A stretch of DNA of 64,000 bases from Dyadobacter sp. (GTDB lineage: Bacteria; Bacteroidota; Bacteroidia; Cytophagales; Spirosomataceae). This document shows positions 45,062 to 53,510 of the stretch, piece after piece. The stretch lies in the NCBI RefSeq assembly GCF_017744695.1, contig NZ_JAGIAS010000003.1, forward strand, positions 372,001-436,000. The letters are read 5' to 3'. The notes beneath the pieces were generated by a model. The model made no database searches, had not been told where the DNA came from, and was given only the letters and a program-made list of their open reading frames with translations. Both the position numbers and the translations under genes were made by a program. Every line of letters starts with the position of its first letter. The first letter of the stretch is position 1.

Positions 45062-45102
45062 TACAAAAAGGGCATCTGATCGACTCAGATGCCCTTTTTG
45101 TA
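45062..45102. terminator. Bidirectional terminator between porX and the ftsE-like gene
   Basis: An 18-bp perfect stem, TACAAAAAGGGCATCTGA (45062-45079) with its complement at 45085-45102, loop TCGAC. T runs face both genes. Confidence 0.93.
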
Positions 45103-45117
45103 TGACTCAAAACCGGG

Positions 45118-45801
45118 TTATTCACTCACCGTAATACCGCCATTCTCGCATTTGATCACGCGTGCGGGGAAGCGTTTGAGGAAATCGTGGTTGTGGGTTG
45201 CCATTAATATCGCAGTACCGGCATTGTTAATCGTGCGGAAAACCTGCATGATCTGGTCGCCTACCTCCGGATCGAGGTTACCCGTAGGTTCATCGGCAAT
45301 CAGGATCTGAGGTTCGTTGAGCATTGCCCGGGCTATTACCACGCGCTGCTGTTCACCGCCTGAAAGCTGGTGTGGCATTCTTTTCTGGGCAGTTCCCAAG
45401 CCTACTTGCATAAGCACTTCGGCAATGCGTTTTGAGATTTTACCCTTGTCTTCCCAGCCCGTCGCACGTAGCACGAATGCGAGGTTATCCTCGACAGAAC
45501 GGTCGGAAAGCAGTTGAAAGTCCTGAAATACAATGCCTATGCGGCGACGGAGAAAGGGAATATCGGCCCTTTTGATGTTGTGAAGCTCATATCCGGCCAC
45601 TTTGGCAGAACCGGTATGCAGCCATAAATCGGCGTATAGTGTTTTCAAAAGCGAGCTTTTACCACTACCGGTCCGGCCGATAAGGTAAACAAATTCGCCC
45701 TTGTTGATCTCAAAATGAACGTCGTTCAAAACAGGCCTCTCACCCTGATAAATATCTGCCCTTTCCAGTCTGATTATTGGCTCCGTCGAATCGGTGGTCA
45801 T
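45118..45801 (-). CDS. ftsE: FtsE-like ABC transporter ATP-binding protein
   Basis: A 227-residue ATPase. Walker A is GRTGSGKS at 42-49, the Q-loop VFQDFQLL, signature LSGGEQQR, Walker B ILIADEPTGN and switch ATHNHDF. VHFEINKGEFVYLIG and HNIKRADIPFLRRRIG are typical of FtsE, which with FtsX controls septal peptidoglycan hydrolases. No ftsX is adjacent, so another LolD/MacB-type role cannot be excluded. It converges with porX on a shared terminator. Confidence 0.85.
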   Translation of the reverse strand: MTTDSTEPIIRLERADIYQGERPVLNDVHFEINKGEFVYLIGRTGSGKSSLLKTLYADLWLHTGSAKVAGYELHNIKRADIPFLRRRIGIVFQDFQLLSDRSVEDNLAFVLRATGWEDKGKISKRIAEVLMQVGLGTAQKRMPHQLSGGEQQRVVIARAMLNEPQILIADEPTGNLDPEVGDQIMQVFRTINNAGTAILMATHNHDFLKRFPARVIKCENGGITVSE

Positions 45802-45855
45802 AATGTGTTAAATGTAATGATTGGATTGTCGTCGACAATTATCGCGATGCAACAA

Positions 45856-45922
45856 ATCTACAAATCTTGCGGTGCTCTGCACCTCTCTTGTTGAGGTGCA
45901 GAGCACCGCAAGATTTGTAGAT
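45856..45922. repeat. Perfect 30-bp inverted repeat (ACAAATCTTGCGGTGCTCTGCACC type)
   Basis: The 30 bases at 45856-45885 are the exact reverse complement of 45893-45922, with the loop TCTTGTT between. Each arm also contains its own short palindrome, GGTGC-TCT-GCACC, so a cruciform or branched hairpin can form. It lies 14 bases after the aldolase stop, between the ftsE-like gene and the aldolase gene. I recall similar text dispersed in other Bacteroidota, but cannot check copy number here. Confidence 0.9.
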
Positions 45923-45936
45923 GATAATAACCGTGA

Positions 45937-46593
45937 TTAAGCGTTACCCTTTTTGTAGTCAGAAAGGAATTTCTCGAGACCGATATCAGTCAATGGGTGT
46001 TTCAGCAATGCTTCGATAGCGCTCAATGGGCCTGTCATAACATCCGAACCTACCTCAGCGCACTGGATAATGTGCATTGGGTGACGAACTGAGGCTGCCA
46101 ATACTTGCGTATCGAAACCGTAGTTTCTGTAAATAGTCAAGATTTGCTCGATGAGGCCGATACCGTCTGTTGAGATATCGTCCAGGCGGCCTACGAAAGG
46201 AGAAACGTATGTTGCACCCGCTTTCGCAGCTACCAGCGCCTGTCCTGCCGAGAAGATCAGCGTACAGTTGGTACGGATGCCTTTGGAAGAGAAATATTTC
46301 AGTGCTTTGATACCTTCTTTGATCATCGGGATTTTCACCACGATTTTCTCGTCGATCTCTACCAGTTCTTCGCCTTCGCGAACCATTCCTTCGAAATCAA
46401 CCGAGATTACTTCCGCACTTACATCACCATCCACGATATCGCAGATAGCCTTGTAGTGACGCATTATATTATCCTTACCTGTAATTCCTTCTTTCGCCAT
46501 CAAAGATGGGTTGGTGGTCACACCGTCCAAAACACCAAGTGCCTGCGCTTCCCGAATTTCGTTCAGGTTCGCAGTATCAATGAAAAATTTCAT
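45937..46593 (-). CDS. Fructose-6-phosphate aldolase / small transaldolase
   Basis: A 218-residue class I aldolase of the TalC/Fsa group. [35 protein letters not shown] with the Schiff-base Lys87, [33 protein letters not shown] are all diagnostic. The length is that of Fsa/TalC, not classical transaldolase. Whether it works as transaldolase (pentose phosphate pathway) or cleaves fructose 6-phosphate cannot be told. A well-formed promoter lies 30-60 bases upstream. Confidence 0.92.
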   Translation of the reverse strand: MKFFIDTANLNEIREAQALGVLDGVTTNPSLMAKEGITGKDNIMRHYKAICDIVDGDVSAEVISVDFEGMVREGEELVEIDEKIVVKIPMIKEGIKALKYFSSKGIRTNCTLIFSAGQALVAAKAGATYVSPFVGRLDDISTDGIGLIEQILTIYRNYGFDTQVLAASVRHPMHIIQCAEVGSDVMTGPLSAIEALLKHPLTDIGLEKFLSDYKKGNA

Positions 46594-46622
46594 ATTGAAA
46601 ATTTATTGGTTAGAATATTCCA

Positions 46623-46652
46623 CAAAAGTAGGAAACCCTGAACAAAAGCAAA
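46623..46652 (-). promoter_or_regulatory. Promoter of the aldolase gene
   Basis: On the minus strand, TTTG (complement of 46649-46652) and TACTTTTG (complement of 46623-46630) are 18 bases apart, fitting the Bacteroidota -33/-7 promoter. The ATG is 29 bases downstream. Confidence 0.65.
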
Positions 46653-46695
46653 AAGAAAGAAAGATGGAAAAACCTGAGGCGAAGAAATAAAAAAA

Positions 46696-46788
46696 GGCAA
46701 ACCGAGAATCTCACCGCATCGACCACCTACCCTTGCTTCCGTCAGGACCTGGGGGATTCGGAAGGAGCTGGTAGTTCCGATTTGCCGG
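46696..46788 (-). ncRNA. ffs: Signal recognition particle RNA (small, domain IV type)
   Basis: About 93 bases. The minus strand reads ...CCCCCAGGTCCTGACGGAAGCAAGGGTAGG..., the conserved apical SRP Alu-less domain IV with the GGAAGCA loop and asymmetric internal loop that binds Ffh. The ends GGCAAATCGG (5') and CGGTTTGCC (3') form the closing stem. A T-run at 46695-46689 (minus strand) ends the transcript and a TATCTTTG box precedes it by about 4 bases. The exact ends are estimates. Confidence 0.88.
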
Positions 46789-46791
46789 GTG

Positions 46792-46818
46792 CAAAGATAA
46801 GGACATTTTATTCACAAA
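46792..46818 (-). promoter_or_regulatory. Promoter of ffs
   Basis: TATCTTTG (complement of 46792-46799) is a perfect TAnnTTTG -7 box, positioned to start transcription at the first bases of the SRP RNA. A TTTG (complement of 46815-46818) lies 15 bases further upstream, slightly closer than usual. Confidence 0.6.
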
Positions 46819-46846
46819 AAGAAAACATTCGTGTAACGTTTCCCCT

Positions 46847-46854
46847 TACTTTTG
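46847..46854 (+). promoter_or_regulatory. Promoter -7 box of the TPR lipoprotein gene
   Basis: TACTTTTG is a perfect TAnnTTTG box; the ATG is 26 bases beyond. It is back to back with the ffs promoter. Confidence 0.55.
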
Positions 46855-46880
46855 TGCGAATCAACTAGAAATGAACCAGT

Positions 46881-47582
46881 ATGCCTCGATTATTTTTTTT
46901 ATTTTTTCTGATTTTCCTCTACTCCTGCTCCCAATCCTCTGACGCATTTCTCCAAAAAGGCAAAGAGCTCATGCAACAGGGCAAGACGCGTGAAGCCATT
47001 GAATTCATCAACAAAGCGATCGAAAAAAATACTACCAACGCCGACGCGTTCAATGTCCGCGGCGTGGCTTACTACGAATTGAAGGAGTACGACAACGCGT
47101 TACTGGACTTCGCCCAGGCCATTAAACTACAACCCGGCTCTTACCGCCCCTATTTCAACCGCGCATTGCTCTACACGGACGAAAACAAACTGGATTCCGC
47201 ATTTGCCGACTATAACAAATCGGCCGAGCTCGCGCCTGACACCGCCGACGTTTTTCTGAACCGCGGACAGCTGCTCGTACTCATGGACAAAACACCCGAC
47301 GCGGTTAAAGACTTTGAAAAAGCGACCCAGCTGGACGCAAATAACAAACAAGCCTGGTACAACCTCGGCAATACCTATTACCGGACGCAGGACTTCAAAA
47401 AAGCGACGCTGGCTTTCCGCCAGACTGTGAAACTCGACGGGCAATACGGTAAGGCATTCTACGGCCTCGGCCTTGCGCAGTACAACGACGGCGAAAAAGA
47501 TCTCGGATGTACCAGCCTGAAACAGGCTCTGAACCTGGGATATAGCGACGCAGCGAACGCATTGGCGCAATTTTGTCAGTAA
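46881..47582 (+). CDS. TPR repeat lipoprotein
   Basis: A 233-residue protein with signal peptide and lipobox LYSC (Cys16). About six tetratricopeptide repeats follow, for example AFNVRGVAYYELKEYDNALLDFAQAIKLQP and AWYNLGNTYYRTQDFKKATLAFRQTVKLD in outline. They make a protein-binding superhelix on the outer face of a membrane. No partner is evident. A promoter box with a short leader is visible upstream. Confidence 0.83.
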   Translation: MPRLFFLFFLIFLYSCSQSSDAFLQKGKELMQQGKTREAIEFINKAIEKNTTNADAFNVRGVAYYELKEYDNALLDFAQAIKLQPGSYRPYFNRALLYTDENKLDSAFADYNKSAELAPDTADVFLNRGQLLVLMDKTPDAVKDFEKATQLDANNKQAWYNLGNTYYRTQDFKKATLAFRQTVKLDGQYGKAFYGLGLAQYNDGEKDLGCTSLKQALNLGYSDAANALAQFCQ

Positions 47583-47678
47583 AAGATGTGTTAAAAGGGT
47601 AGCACCGACGGTTAATAAGTGAGCGGTGACGCCTTTGTAACATATTCTTTAATCATCATATTCTTAACCCACTTTGTC

Positions 47679-48008
47679 ATGAGACTTTTAAAGATATTTT
47701 TCGGGATCATTTTCGTGGTCTTTGCCTATTTGCAGCTCAACGACCCCGATTCGGGTACCTGGATCGCTATTTACAGCTTTGCCGCGCTCGCCTGCTTCAT
47801 GAGTATCCGGGGGCTTTGGCCTTCGTGGGTGTTTTATGTGCTTGCCGCAGGATACCTGGTGGGCGCCATCCTGCAATGGCCGCCAGAATTTGAAGGTATT
47901 TTCTTTGGTGAAACTGCGATGAGAAGCCTCAACATCGAGCTGGCGCGTGAGTCGCTCGGATTGGGCATTTGCGCGGTGGTGATGGCCGTAATCGGCAAAT
48001 GGGGCTGA
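47679..48008 (+). CDS. TMEM220-like small membrane protein
   Basis: A 109-residue protein starting MRLLKIFFGIIFVVFAYLQLNDPD; the earlier GTG frame adds a run that overlaps no family text. Four hydrophobic segments and the motif LQLNDPDSGTWIAIYSFAAL mark the TMEM220 family, widespread from bacteria to animals and uncharacterised. The stop codon abuts that of birA, which is convergent. Confidence 0.8.
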   Translation: MRLLKIFFGIIFVVFAYLQLNDPDSGTWIAIYSFAALACFMSIRGLWPSWVFYVLAAGYLVGAILQWPPEFEGIFFGETAMRSLNIELARESLGLGICAVVMAVIGKWG

Positions 48009-48776
48009 TCAATCCCTAAACCATTCGATCTCCTTCAAACCGAATTCGAGTTCTTCCGGCTCGGTAGCTAATTTGACCCGCAACTTCCCAAGCTCGGTCA
48101 CATTAGTTACCGAGCCGCTTGTTATACTTCCCTTATATAAAAATTTTACATCCTGCTGATAACCATAGAGATGACTAAGATATTCGGCACGAATCGCCTC
48201 TTGCTGGTTTCCTGACCTGAGCCGGACATAGTAGGCATCCAGGCATTTGAGCAGCTTGTGAAACTCCTCTGTCAGCGCATATGTCGACCCGGTTTCACGA
48301 AATAACGAAGTGGCGTAACTATTCTCGAATTGCGACTGATTGATATTGACGCCGATACCTACAATCGAATGCGCATACCTGGTTCCCTGCAGCGAATTTT
48401 CGATCAATACGCCGCAGGACTTGCGGTTATTCATGTAAATATCATTCGGCCATTTCACTTTCGTGTCAGGCACATAGGCGCCCAGGTATGCACGTATTCC
48501 GAGGGCCGTGATCTGGCTCACCAAAAATTGGTCCTGAATGCGCAGAAATGTAGGTTTGAGTATGACTGAAAATGTGAGATTTTCACCCGCATTGGCGTTC
48601 CAGACGGTCCCGCGCTGACCTCTTCCTTTCACCTGATTATCGGTAATGACAACCGTTCCTTCCTCAAACAGCCCCGCATGTACTATTTCAGCCGCTATGT
48701 CGTTGGTGGAATGACAAGTTGGCAGATATATAACTTTTTTACCAATTATTAGCGTGTCCTGTGTAGAGTTGTACAA
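48009..48776 (-). CDS. birA: Biotin--[acetyl-CoA-carboxylase] ligase
   Basis: A 255-residue monofunctional ligase that biotinylates the carboxyl carrier protein. The catalytic text is LPTCHSTND (18-26), the adenylate loop GRGQRG at 51-56, KWPNDI at 108-113 with the Lys119 region NNRKSCGVLIE, and GIGVNIN. There is no N-terminal helix-turn-helix, so it is not a repressor. The start is a TTG (48776), the only conventional start ahead of the catalytic domain before an upstream TAA. Confidence 0.9.
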   Translation of the reverse strand: MYNSTQDTLIIGKKVIYLPTCHSTNDIAAEIVHAGLFEEGTVVITDNQVKGRGQRGTVWNANAGENLTFSVILKPTFLRIQDQFLVSQITALGIRAYLGAYVPDTKVKWPNDIYMNNRKSCGVLIENSLQGTRYAHSIVGIGVNINQSQFENSYATSLFRETGSTYALTEEFHKLLKCLDAYYVRLRSGNQQEAIRAEYLSHLYGYQQDVKFLYKGSITSGSVTNVTELGKLRVKLATEPEELEFGLKEIEWFRD

Positions 48777-48821
48777 TTTTTTTGTTTTACTTTAGGGTTT
48801 TAGAAAAGGAAATAACAACGC

Positions 48822-49205
48822 ATGAAAGAACGCAAAAATAAAGAACTATCCTCAAAAGATCTCACCGAACTGGTTGTGAAGGGCATGACAGAAAAGAAGG
48901 GTTTGGACATTGCCATATTAGACCTCAGAAAAGTAAAAAATTCAATCACTGACTTTTTCGTGATTTGCTCGGGGAACTCCGACACCCAAATAGATGCTTT
49001 GGCCAACTCGGTCGAAGAAGAAGTTTATAAAATATCCAAAACAGAACCCTGGCAAAAAGAAGGAAAGGCGAATGGAGAATGGATTTTGATTGACTATGTC
49101 GACGTGGTCGCACATATTTTCAACAAAGAACGCCGCAAACATTACGATCTGGAAGAACTTTGGGGAGATGCAGAGGTGACATACCTGGAAGACTCCATGG
49201 TATAA
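48822..49205 (+). CDS. rsfS: Ribosomal silencing factor RsfS
   Basis: A 127-residue RsfS/Iojap protein that binds ribosomal protein uL14 and blocks subunit joining in poor conditions. ILDLRKVKNSITDFFVICSGNSDTQIDALA is the family core, followed by GEWILIDYVDVVAHIF and HYDLEELWGDAE. It is divergent from birA and precedes ftsH by 72 bases. Confidence 0.93.
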   Translation: MKERKNKELSSKDLTELVVKGMTEKKGLDIAILDLRKVKNSITDFFVICSGNSDTQIDALANSVEEEVYKISKTEPWQKEGKANGEWILIDYVDVVAHIFNKERRKHYDLEELWGDAEVTYLEDSMV

Positions 49206-49277
49206 AGGCCCGCCGGGCGAACATTAGCCCTGCCGGGATTGTTGTTTAATATATTTCCTCTTAATTAAAACGAACGA

Positions 49278-51335
49278 ATGTCTGAAAACGATAACAAAAG
49301 GGGGCCACTCAACCCTAAAAGTCCTCAAAAAGGATATCAAGGTTGGATAATAGCCGCTCTGATCGCTACTATACTAGGAATCACGTACCTTAACCGCACA
49401 TCGACAATCCGCGAAACCACTCAGAAGCGTTTCGAAAAAATGATGGCCGACAAGGAGGTGGAGCGCGTAACCATTGTGAATGACAAATCGGTGGAGGTTA
49501 CGCTCAAACCCGAGGCGCTCAAACTCGACAAATACAGGGTTGTTGCAAAGGAAAATAACTATTTCGGCGGGGAAAGTGCTTCCCACTACCAGTTTCAGGT
49601 AACATCGGCGGAAACCTTCAAGAAGGATTTTGATAAGATGCAGGAAGGCGTTCCCGACGATGACAAGGTGCCTTTCGTGGTAGATACCCGCAACGACTGG
49701 ACCAGTTTCCTCGGAACCTGGGGCTTTTTCATTGTTATGATCCTGGTGATGTACTTCATCCTCGGCAGAATGTCCGGCGGTGTTGGTCCCGGTGGCCAGA
49801 TTTTCAACATCGGCCGCTCCCGCGCGACGCTTTTCGATGCGGAAAACAAAGTTAAAATCACATTTAACGACGTAGCGGGCCTCGATGAAGCGAAAGAAGA
49901 GATCAAGGAAATTGTAGAATACCTCCAAAGCCCCGACAAATTCAAGAAACTCGGGGCCAAAATTCCGAAAGGTGCATTGCTTGTAGGCCCTCCGGGAACG
50001 GGTAAAACGTTGCTCGCGAAAGCAGTAGCCGGTGAAGCAGGCGTACCATTCTTCTCACTTTCAGGTTCCGACTTTGTGGAAATGTTCGTGGGTGTGGGTG
50101 CGGCGCGTGTGCGCGACCTCTTCAAACAAGCGAAAGAAAAAGCGCCTTGTATCATCTTCATCGATGAGATCGACGCTGTAGGCCGCTCGCGTGGCCGTGG
50201 TGCCATGCCCGGTTCCAACGACGAACGCGAAAATACATTGAACTCCCTGCTCGTGGAAATGGACGGTTTCGCAACCGACTCCGGTATCATTATCGTAGCA
50301 GCTACCAACCGCCCCGACGTCCTCGACCCTGCGTTGCTGCGTCCGGGACGTTTTGACCGCCAGATTTCTGTTGATAAGCCGGATGTGATCGGTCGTGAGG
50401 CGATTTTCAAAGTGCATTTGAAGCCATTGAAACTGGCTACCGATGTTAATATCCAGAAATTATCTTCTCAAACCCCTGGCTTTGCCGGTGCGGAAATCGC
50501 GAACGTTTGTAATGAGGCCGCATTGATCGCCGCCCGTCGCAACCGCGAGGAAGTGACCATGCAGGATTTCCAGGATGCGATGGACCGTGTAATTGGTGGT
50601 TTGGAAAAGAAAAACAAACTGATTTCACCGGAAGAGAAACAAATCGTGGCATACCACGAGGCAGGTCACGCAGTGGCCGGCTGGTTCCTCGAACACGCCG
50701 ATCCTTTGGTGAAAGTGTCGATCGTACCGCGTGGTGTGGCGGCATTGGGTTACGCACAATATCTCCCGCGTGAGCAGTATCTGTACCGTACCGAGCAGCT
50801 GTTCGATGAAATGTGTATGACATTGGGCGGCCGTGCGGCGGAAGATGTAGTATTCGGTAAGATTTCAACCGGCGCATTGAGCGATCTGGAACGCGTAACG
50901 AAAGTAGCGTACAGCATGGTGACCATGTACGGTATGAATGAGCGTATCGGGAACATTTCATTCTATGATTCGAAACAGACCGACTATGCGTTCACCAAAC
51001 CATATTCAGAATCAACTTCACAGGCGATCGACGAAGAGGTAAGAAAGCTGGTTGATCAGGCTTATCAGTTCGTTAAGAACCTGTTGGTTGAAAAACGCGA
51101 CGCATTGGAAGTACTTGCGAAAGAGCTTCTTGAAAAAGAGATCCTTTTCCAGGCCGACCTCGAAAAGCTGATCGGCAAACGCCCTTACGAGAAGGAAACC
51201 AGCTACCAGGCTTATATTAACCGTCGTTCGAACGAAGAAGCGGCGATCCACGAAGAAGTGGTGAAACAGACGCTCGAAAAAGATCGGAAAGAAGAAGAAA
51301 TGGCAGAAGCCGAAAAAAGCGCCGACAACGAATAG
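49278..51335 (+). CDS. ftsH: ATP-dependent zinc metalloprotease FtsH
   Basis: A 685-residue inner-membrane protease that degrades unassembled membrane proteins and regulatory proteins. Two N-terminal membrane helices ([33 protein letters not shown]) flank the periplasmic domain. The AAA module has Walker A GPPGTGKT (237-244), Walker [13 protein letters not shown] and second-region-of-homology text; the zinc motif HEAGH is at 460-464, and a further acidic ligand lies in SDLERVT. The C-terminal tail is long and charged. A terminator follows. Confidence 0.96.
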   Translation: MSENDNKRGPLNPKSPQKGYQGWIIAALIATILGITYLNRTSTIRETTQKRFEKMMADKEVERVTIVNDKSVEVTLKPEALKLDKYRVVAKENNYFGGESASHYQFQVTSAETFKKDFDKMQEGVPDDDKVPFVVDTRNDWTSFLGTWGFFIVMILVMYFILGRMSGGVGPGGQIFNIGRSRATLFDAENKVKITFNDVAGLDEAKEEIKEIVEYLQSPDKFKKLGAKIPKGALLVGPPGTGKTLLAKAVAGEAGVPFFSLSGSDFVEMFVGVGAARVRDLFKQAKEKAPCIIFIDEIDAVGRSRGRGAMPGSNDERENTLNSLLVEMDGFATDSGIIIVAATNRPDVLDPALLRPGRFDRQISVDKPDVIGREAIFKVHLKPLKLATDVNIQKLSSQTPGFAGAEIANVCNEAALIAARRNREEVTMQDFQDAMDRVIGGLEKKNKLISPEEKQIVAYHEAGHAVAGWFLEHADPLVKVSIVPRGVAALGYAQYLPREQYLYRTEQLFDEMCMTLGGRAAEDVVFGKISTGALSDLERVTKVAYSMVTMYGMNERIGNISFYDSKQTDYAFTKPYSESTSQAIDEEVRKLVDQAYQFVKNLLVEKRDALEVLAKELLEKEILFQADLEKLIGKRPYEKETSYQAYINRRSNEEAAIHEEVVKQTLEKDRKEEEMAEAEKSADNE

Positions 51336-51360
51336 GCACTTTTGATTGAATAAAATAGGG

Positions 51361-51397
51361 ATAGCCGGACAATTCAACCTGTCCGGCTATTATTTTT
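51361..51397 (+). terminator. Terminator of ftsH
   Basis: ATAGCCGGACA (51361-51371) pairs perfectly with TGTCCGGCTAT (51380-51390), followed by TATTTTT. It ends 42 bases before the aldose epimerase start. Confidence 0.88.
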
Positions 51398-51439
51398 ACA
51401 GCATATAGTAAATCGTTTGACCCTAAACCTTCAAAGCAT

Positions 51440-52387
51440 ATGCCTTTTGAAATATTCAAACAGCAGTTCGGTGACCTTACCGAATATGTGATACATGAAA
51501 CCACTACTGAAAACCGCTGCGTAGTCATTCCGGAGCTGGGAGGCATCGTCCGGCAGCTTTCCCTTCGCAAAGGCCTGACGCTCTTCTCGGTTTTGAAAAC
51601 ACCGCCTACCCCGGCAGGACTTGTAGCCGACACCAAAAGCGCCAGCGAACTTCTGTTTCCGTTTGCCAGCCGCATTCCGGAAGGGAAATACAAGTTTTTA
51701 GGTAAAGAATACCAGCTGCATAAGAACGAGGACGGTGGCCTGAACGCGATCCACGGGCTGGTGCGTAAAAACCATTTTCACCTCGACGAGCAAGCCATTC
51801 ATGAGGATAATGCGTCTATTCAGCTATCCTATACGATTGACAACCCAGAGGGTTATCCTTTCCAGGTCCATTTCTCTGTCCGCTATACGCTACATGCAGA
51901 TGGTCGTTTCGAATTGAAGTATGAGGCTAAAAACAATGGTCAATCGCCTTGCCCGGCGATGTTTGGCTGGCACCCCTACTGGATGCTTGGCAACGAAGAC
52001 GTGGAGGCATGGAAGATCAATATCCCATCAAAACGCCTGGTAACCTTTAATGAAAACCTGATCCCCATCGGTACCGAGCCGTTTGAGATGGCCATGCCCG
52101 CATTACTGCACAGGAAAGAGTTCGACAACTGCTTCATTGTAGAAGCTAACGGTCCGCATGCGGTGACGGAGCTGATCTCTAAAAATCAGAATGTTACCCT
52201 GCGAATTGAGCAGGAAACCGGAGAAGGGAAATTCAACTACCTCGTCGTATACACGCCGCCGGCGCGTGATTGCGTCGCCATCGAGGCATTGACGGCCAAT
52301 GTAGATGCATTCAACACCGGCGAAGGGTTAAATATTCTCGCGCCCGGACACAGCGTTGACGGCGCGATCACGGTCAGACTCACCTGA
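51440..52387 (+). CDS. Aldose 1-epimerase family protein
   Basis: A 315-residue cytoplasmic galactose-mutarotase-like protein that interconverts sugar anomers. Beta-sandwich family motifs are NAIHGLV (about 109-115), MFGWHPYW (the second catalytic His region) and VAIEALTANVDAFN with the catalytic Glu. It resembles the YeaD/LacX-like branch. Its final 60 bases overlap the last 60 of the nucleotidyltransferase gene on the opposite strand, so neither has a separate terminator. Confidence 0.86.
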   Translation: MPFEIFKQQFGDLTEYVIHETTTENRCVVIPELGGIVRQLSLRKGLTLFSVLKTPPTPAGLVADTKSASELLFPFASRIPEGKYKFLGKEYQLHKNEDGGLNAIHGLVRKNHFHLDEQAIHEDNASIQLSYTIDNPEGYPFQVHFSVRYTLHADGRFELKYEAKNNGQSPCPAMFGWHPYWMLGNEDVEAWKINIPSKRLVTFNENLIPIGTEPFEMAMPALLHRKEFDNCFIVEANGPHAVTELISKNQNVTLRIEQETGEGKFNYLVVYTPPARDCVAIEALTANVDAFNTGEGLNILAPGHSVDGAITVRLT

Positions 52388-53509
52388 GGGCCTGTTTTTG
52401 TACCAGCTGATTTTATGCCACAGCAGCTTCCAGTGAGTTAGGTACTCAATATGTGCCGCGACAATGGAGAGTTTATCCGACCATTTGTCGCGGTATTTTA
52501 GATTATATAGAAAAATCCGCCAGGTTTTGGTCTTCAACGACGGTCGCTCATTCTCCCAGTGGGTTAATATGTCTTTCAAAAAGCCCTCCGAAGGGTAGCT
52601 TTCCGCGGCCTTCGTATATTTAACATAGTCCCGGCCACTGAGATAGCCGGCGACGCCCAATGATTCCAGCAACAGTTTATGGAAGCCTTTCGCTTTGGTT
52701 ACTTTATTAATATATGCCCAATCCATCGAGTCCGCCGACTTGTCGAGTAATCTCAGCAAATCCGCCATATATTTCAGCTTGTCCCATTGTTCGACACCGC
52801 CGTGGTGGATCACCATCATGATCAGCTGGATTTCCATGCCTGGCACCCATACAGGTTTCCCCATCATATTAAACGGAACCAGGTTCCGGGCCAATTCATC
52901 CCACGTGAAATTGTAGCAATAGCGCGGGTAGGTACAGTTCCATTGTATTTCCAATGATTGCAACAAGTGCTCTTGTACCGGCGTGAGCGGAAGCTGGTAA
53001 TCGGTATTCAGGTAGTCTTCAACAGCATTCTTCTCTTTCAGCAGGTAATGGCGGTAACGGTCGGCGGCAAAACCCTCTCTAAGGAGAATGTCCAGGCTTT
53101 TGGAAACATCTTCTTTCCCGATAAAATAATCAATATCTCCAAACTCCCTCGACACAGGCTTGTCATAAAGCATCCAGGCCCACAATGCCCCTTTCATGGG
53201 GAAAGCGTGTACCTGATTATCAATTAACCGATTATACAAACGGACACAAATCCCAAGAAAAGCCATATTCGTAACGGCCTGCCCGAGCGTGAATTCCCGC
53301 AGCATCCTGAGCACATGATCCGGAAGTGCCAGTGACTTAGCCTGCACATATTCAAAGGCCAGCGGTCTGATCTGATGCCAGTTGACAAGCGCTGAAAATC
53401 TTTGCGGATCAAAGGGTTTATCGTCGATTTCGAAGGACTGATGCCCCAATGGCAACACTGCCGCCTCGATCAGATATGCCAGTTCACGGGAAACTCTGAG
53501 CCGTTGCAT
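52328..53509 (-). CDS. Nucleotidyltransferase family protein (lasso-tailoring type)
   Basis: A 393-residue protein of the uncharacterised nucleotidyltransferase family found with RiPP kinases (PF14907-like). The catalytic text is FPMKGALWAWMLYDKPVSREFGDIDYFIG, here with KGALWA and the acidic GDID of pol-beta-type transferases; VIHHGGVEQWDKLKYMADL is the helical C-terminal conserved segment. It is the last gene of a four-gene minus-strand operon, one base after the kinase. The known PadeN of the paeninodin cluster belongs here, but its substrate is a lasso peptide, which is not evident in this window. 60 bases overlap the convergent epimerase. Confidence 0.83.
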   Translation of the reverse strand: MQRLRVSRELAYLIEAAVLPLGHQSFEIDDKPFDPQRFSALVNWHQIRPLAFEYVQAKSLALPDHVLRMLREFTLGQAVTNMAFLGICVRLYNRLIDNQVHAFPMKGALWAWMLYDKPVSREFGDIDYFIGKEDVSKSLDILLREGFAADRYRHYLLKEKNAVEDYLNTDYQLPLTPVQEHLLQSLEIQWNCTYPRYCYNFTWDELARNLVPFNMMGKPVWVPGMEIQLIMMVIHHGGVEQWDKLKYMADLLRLLDKSADSMDWAYINKVTKAKGFHKLLLESLGVAGYLSGRDYVKYTKAAESYPSEGFLKDILTHWENERPSLKTKTWRIFLYNLKYRDKWSDKLSIVAAHIEYLTHWKLLWHKISWYKNRPSGESDRDRAVNAVSGRENI

Positions 53510-53510
53510 C

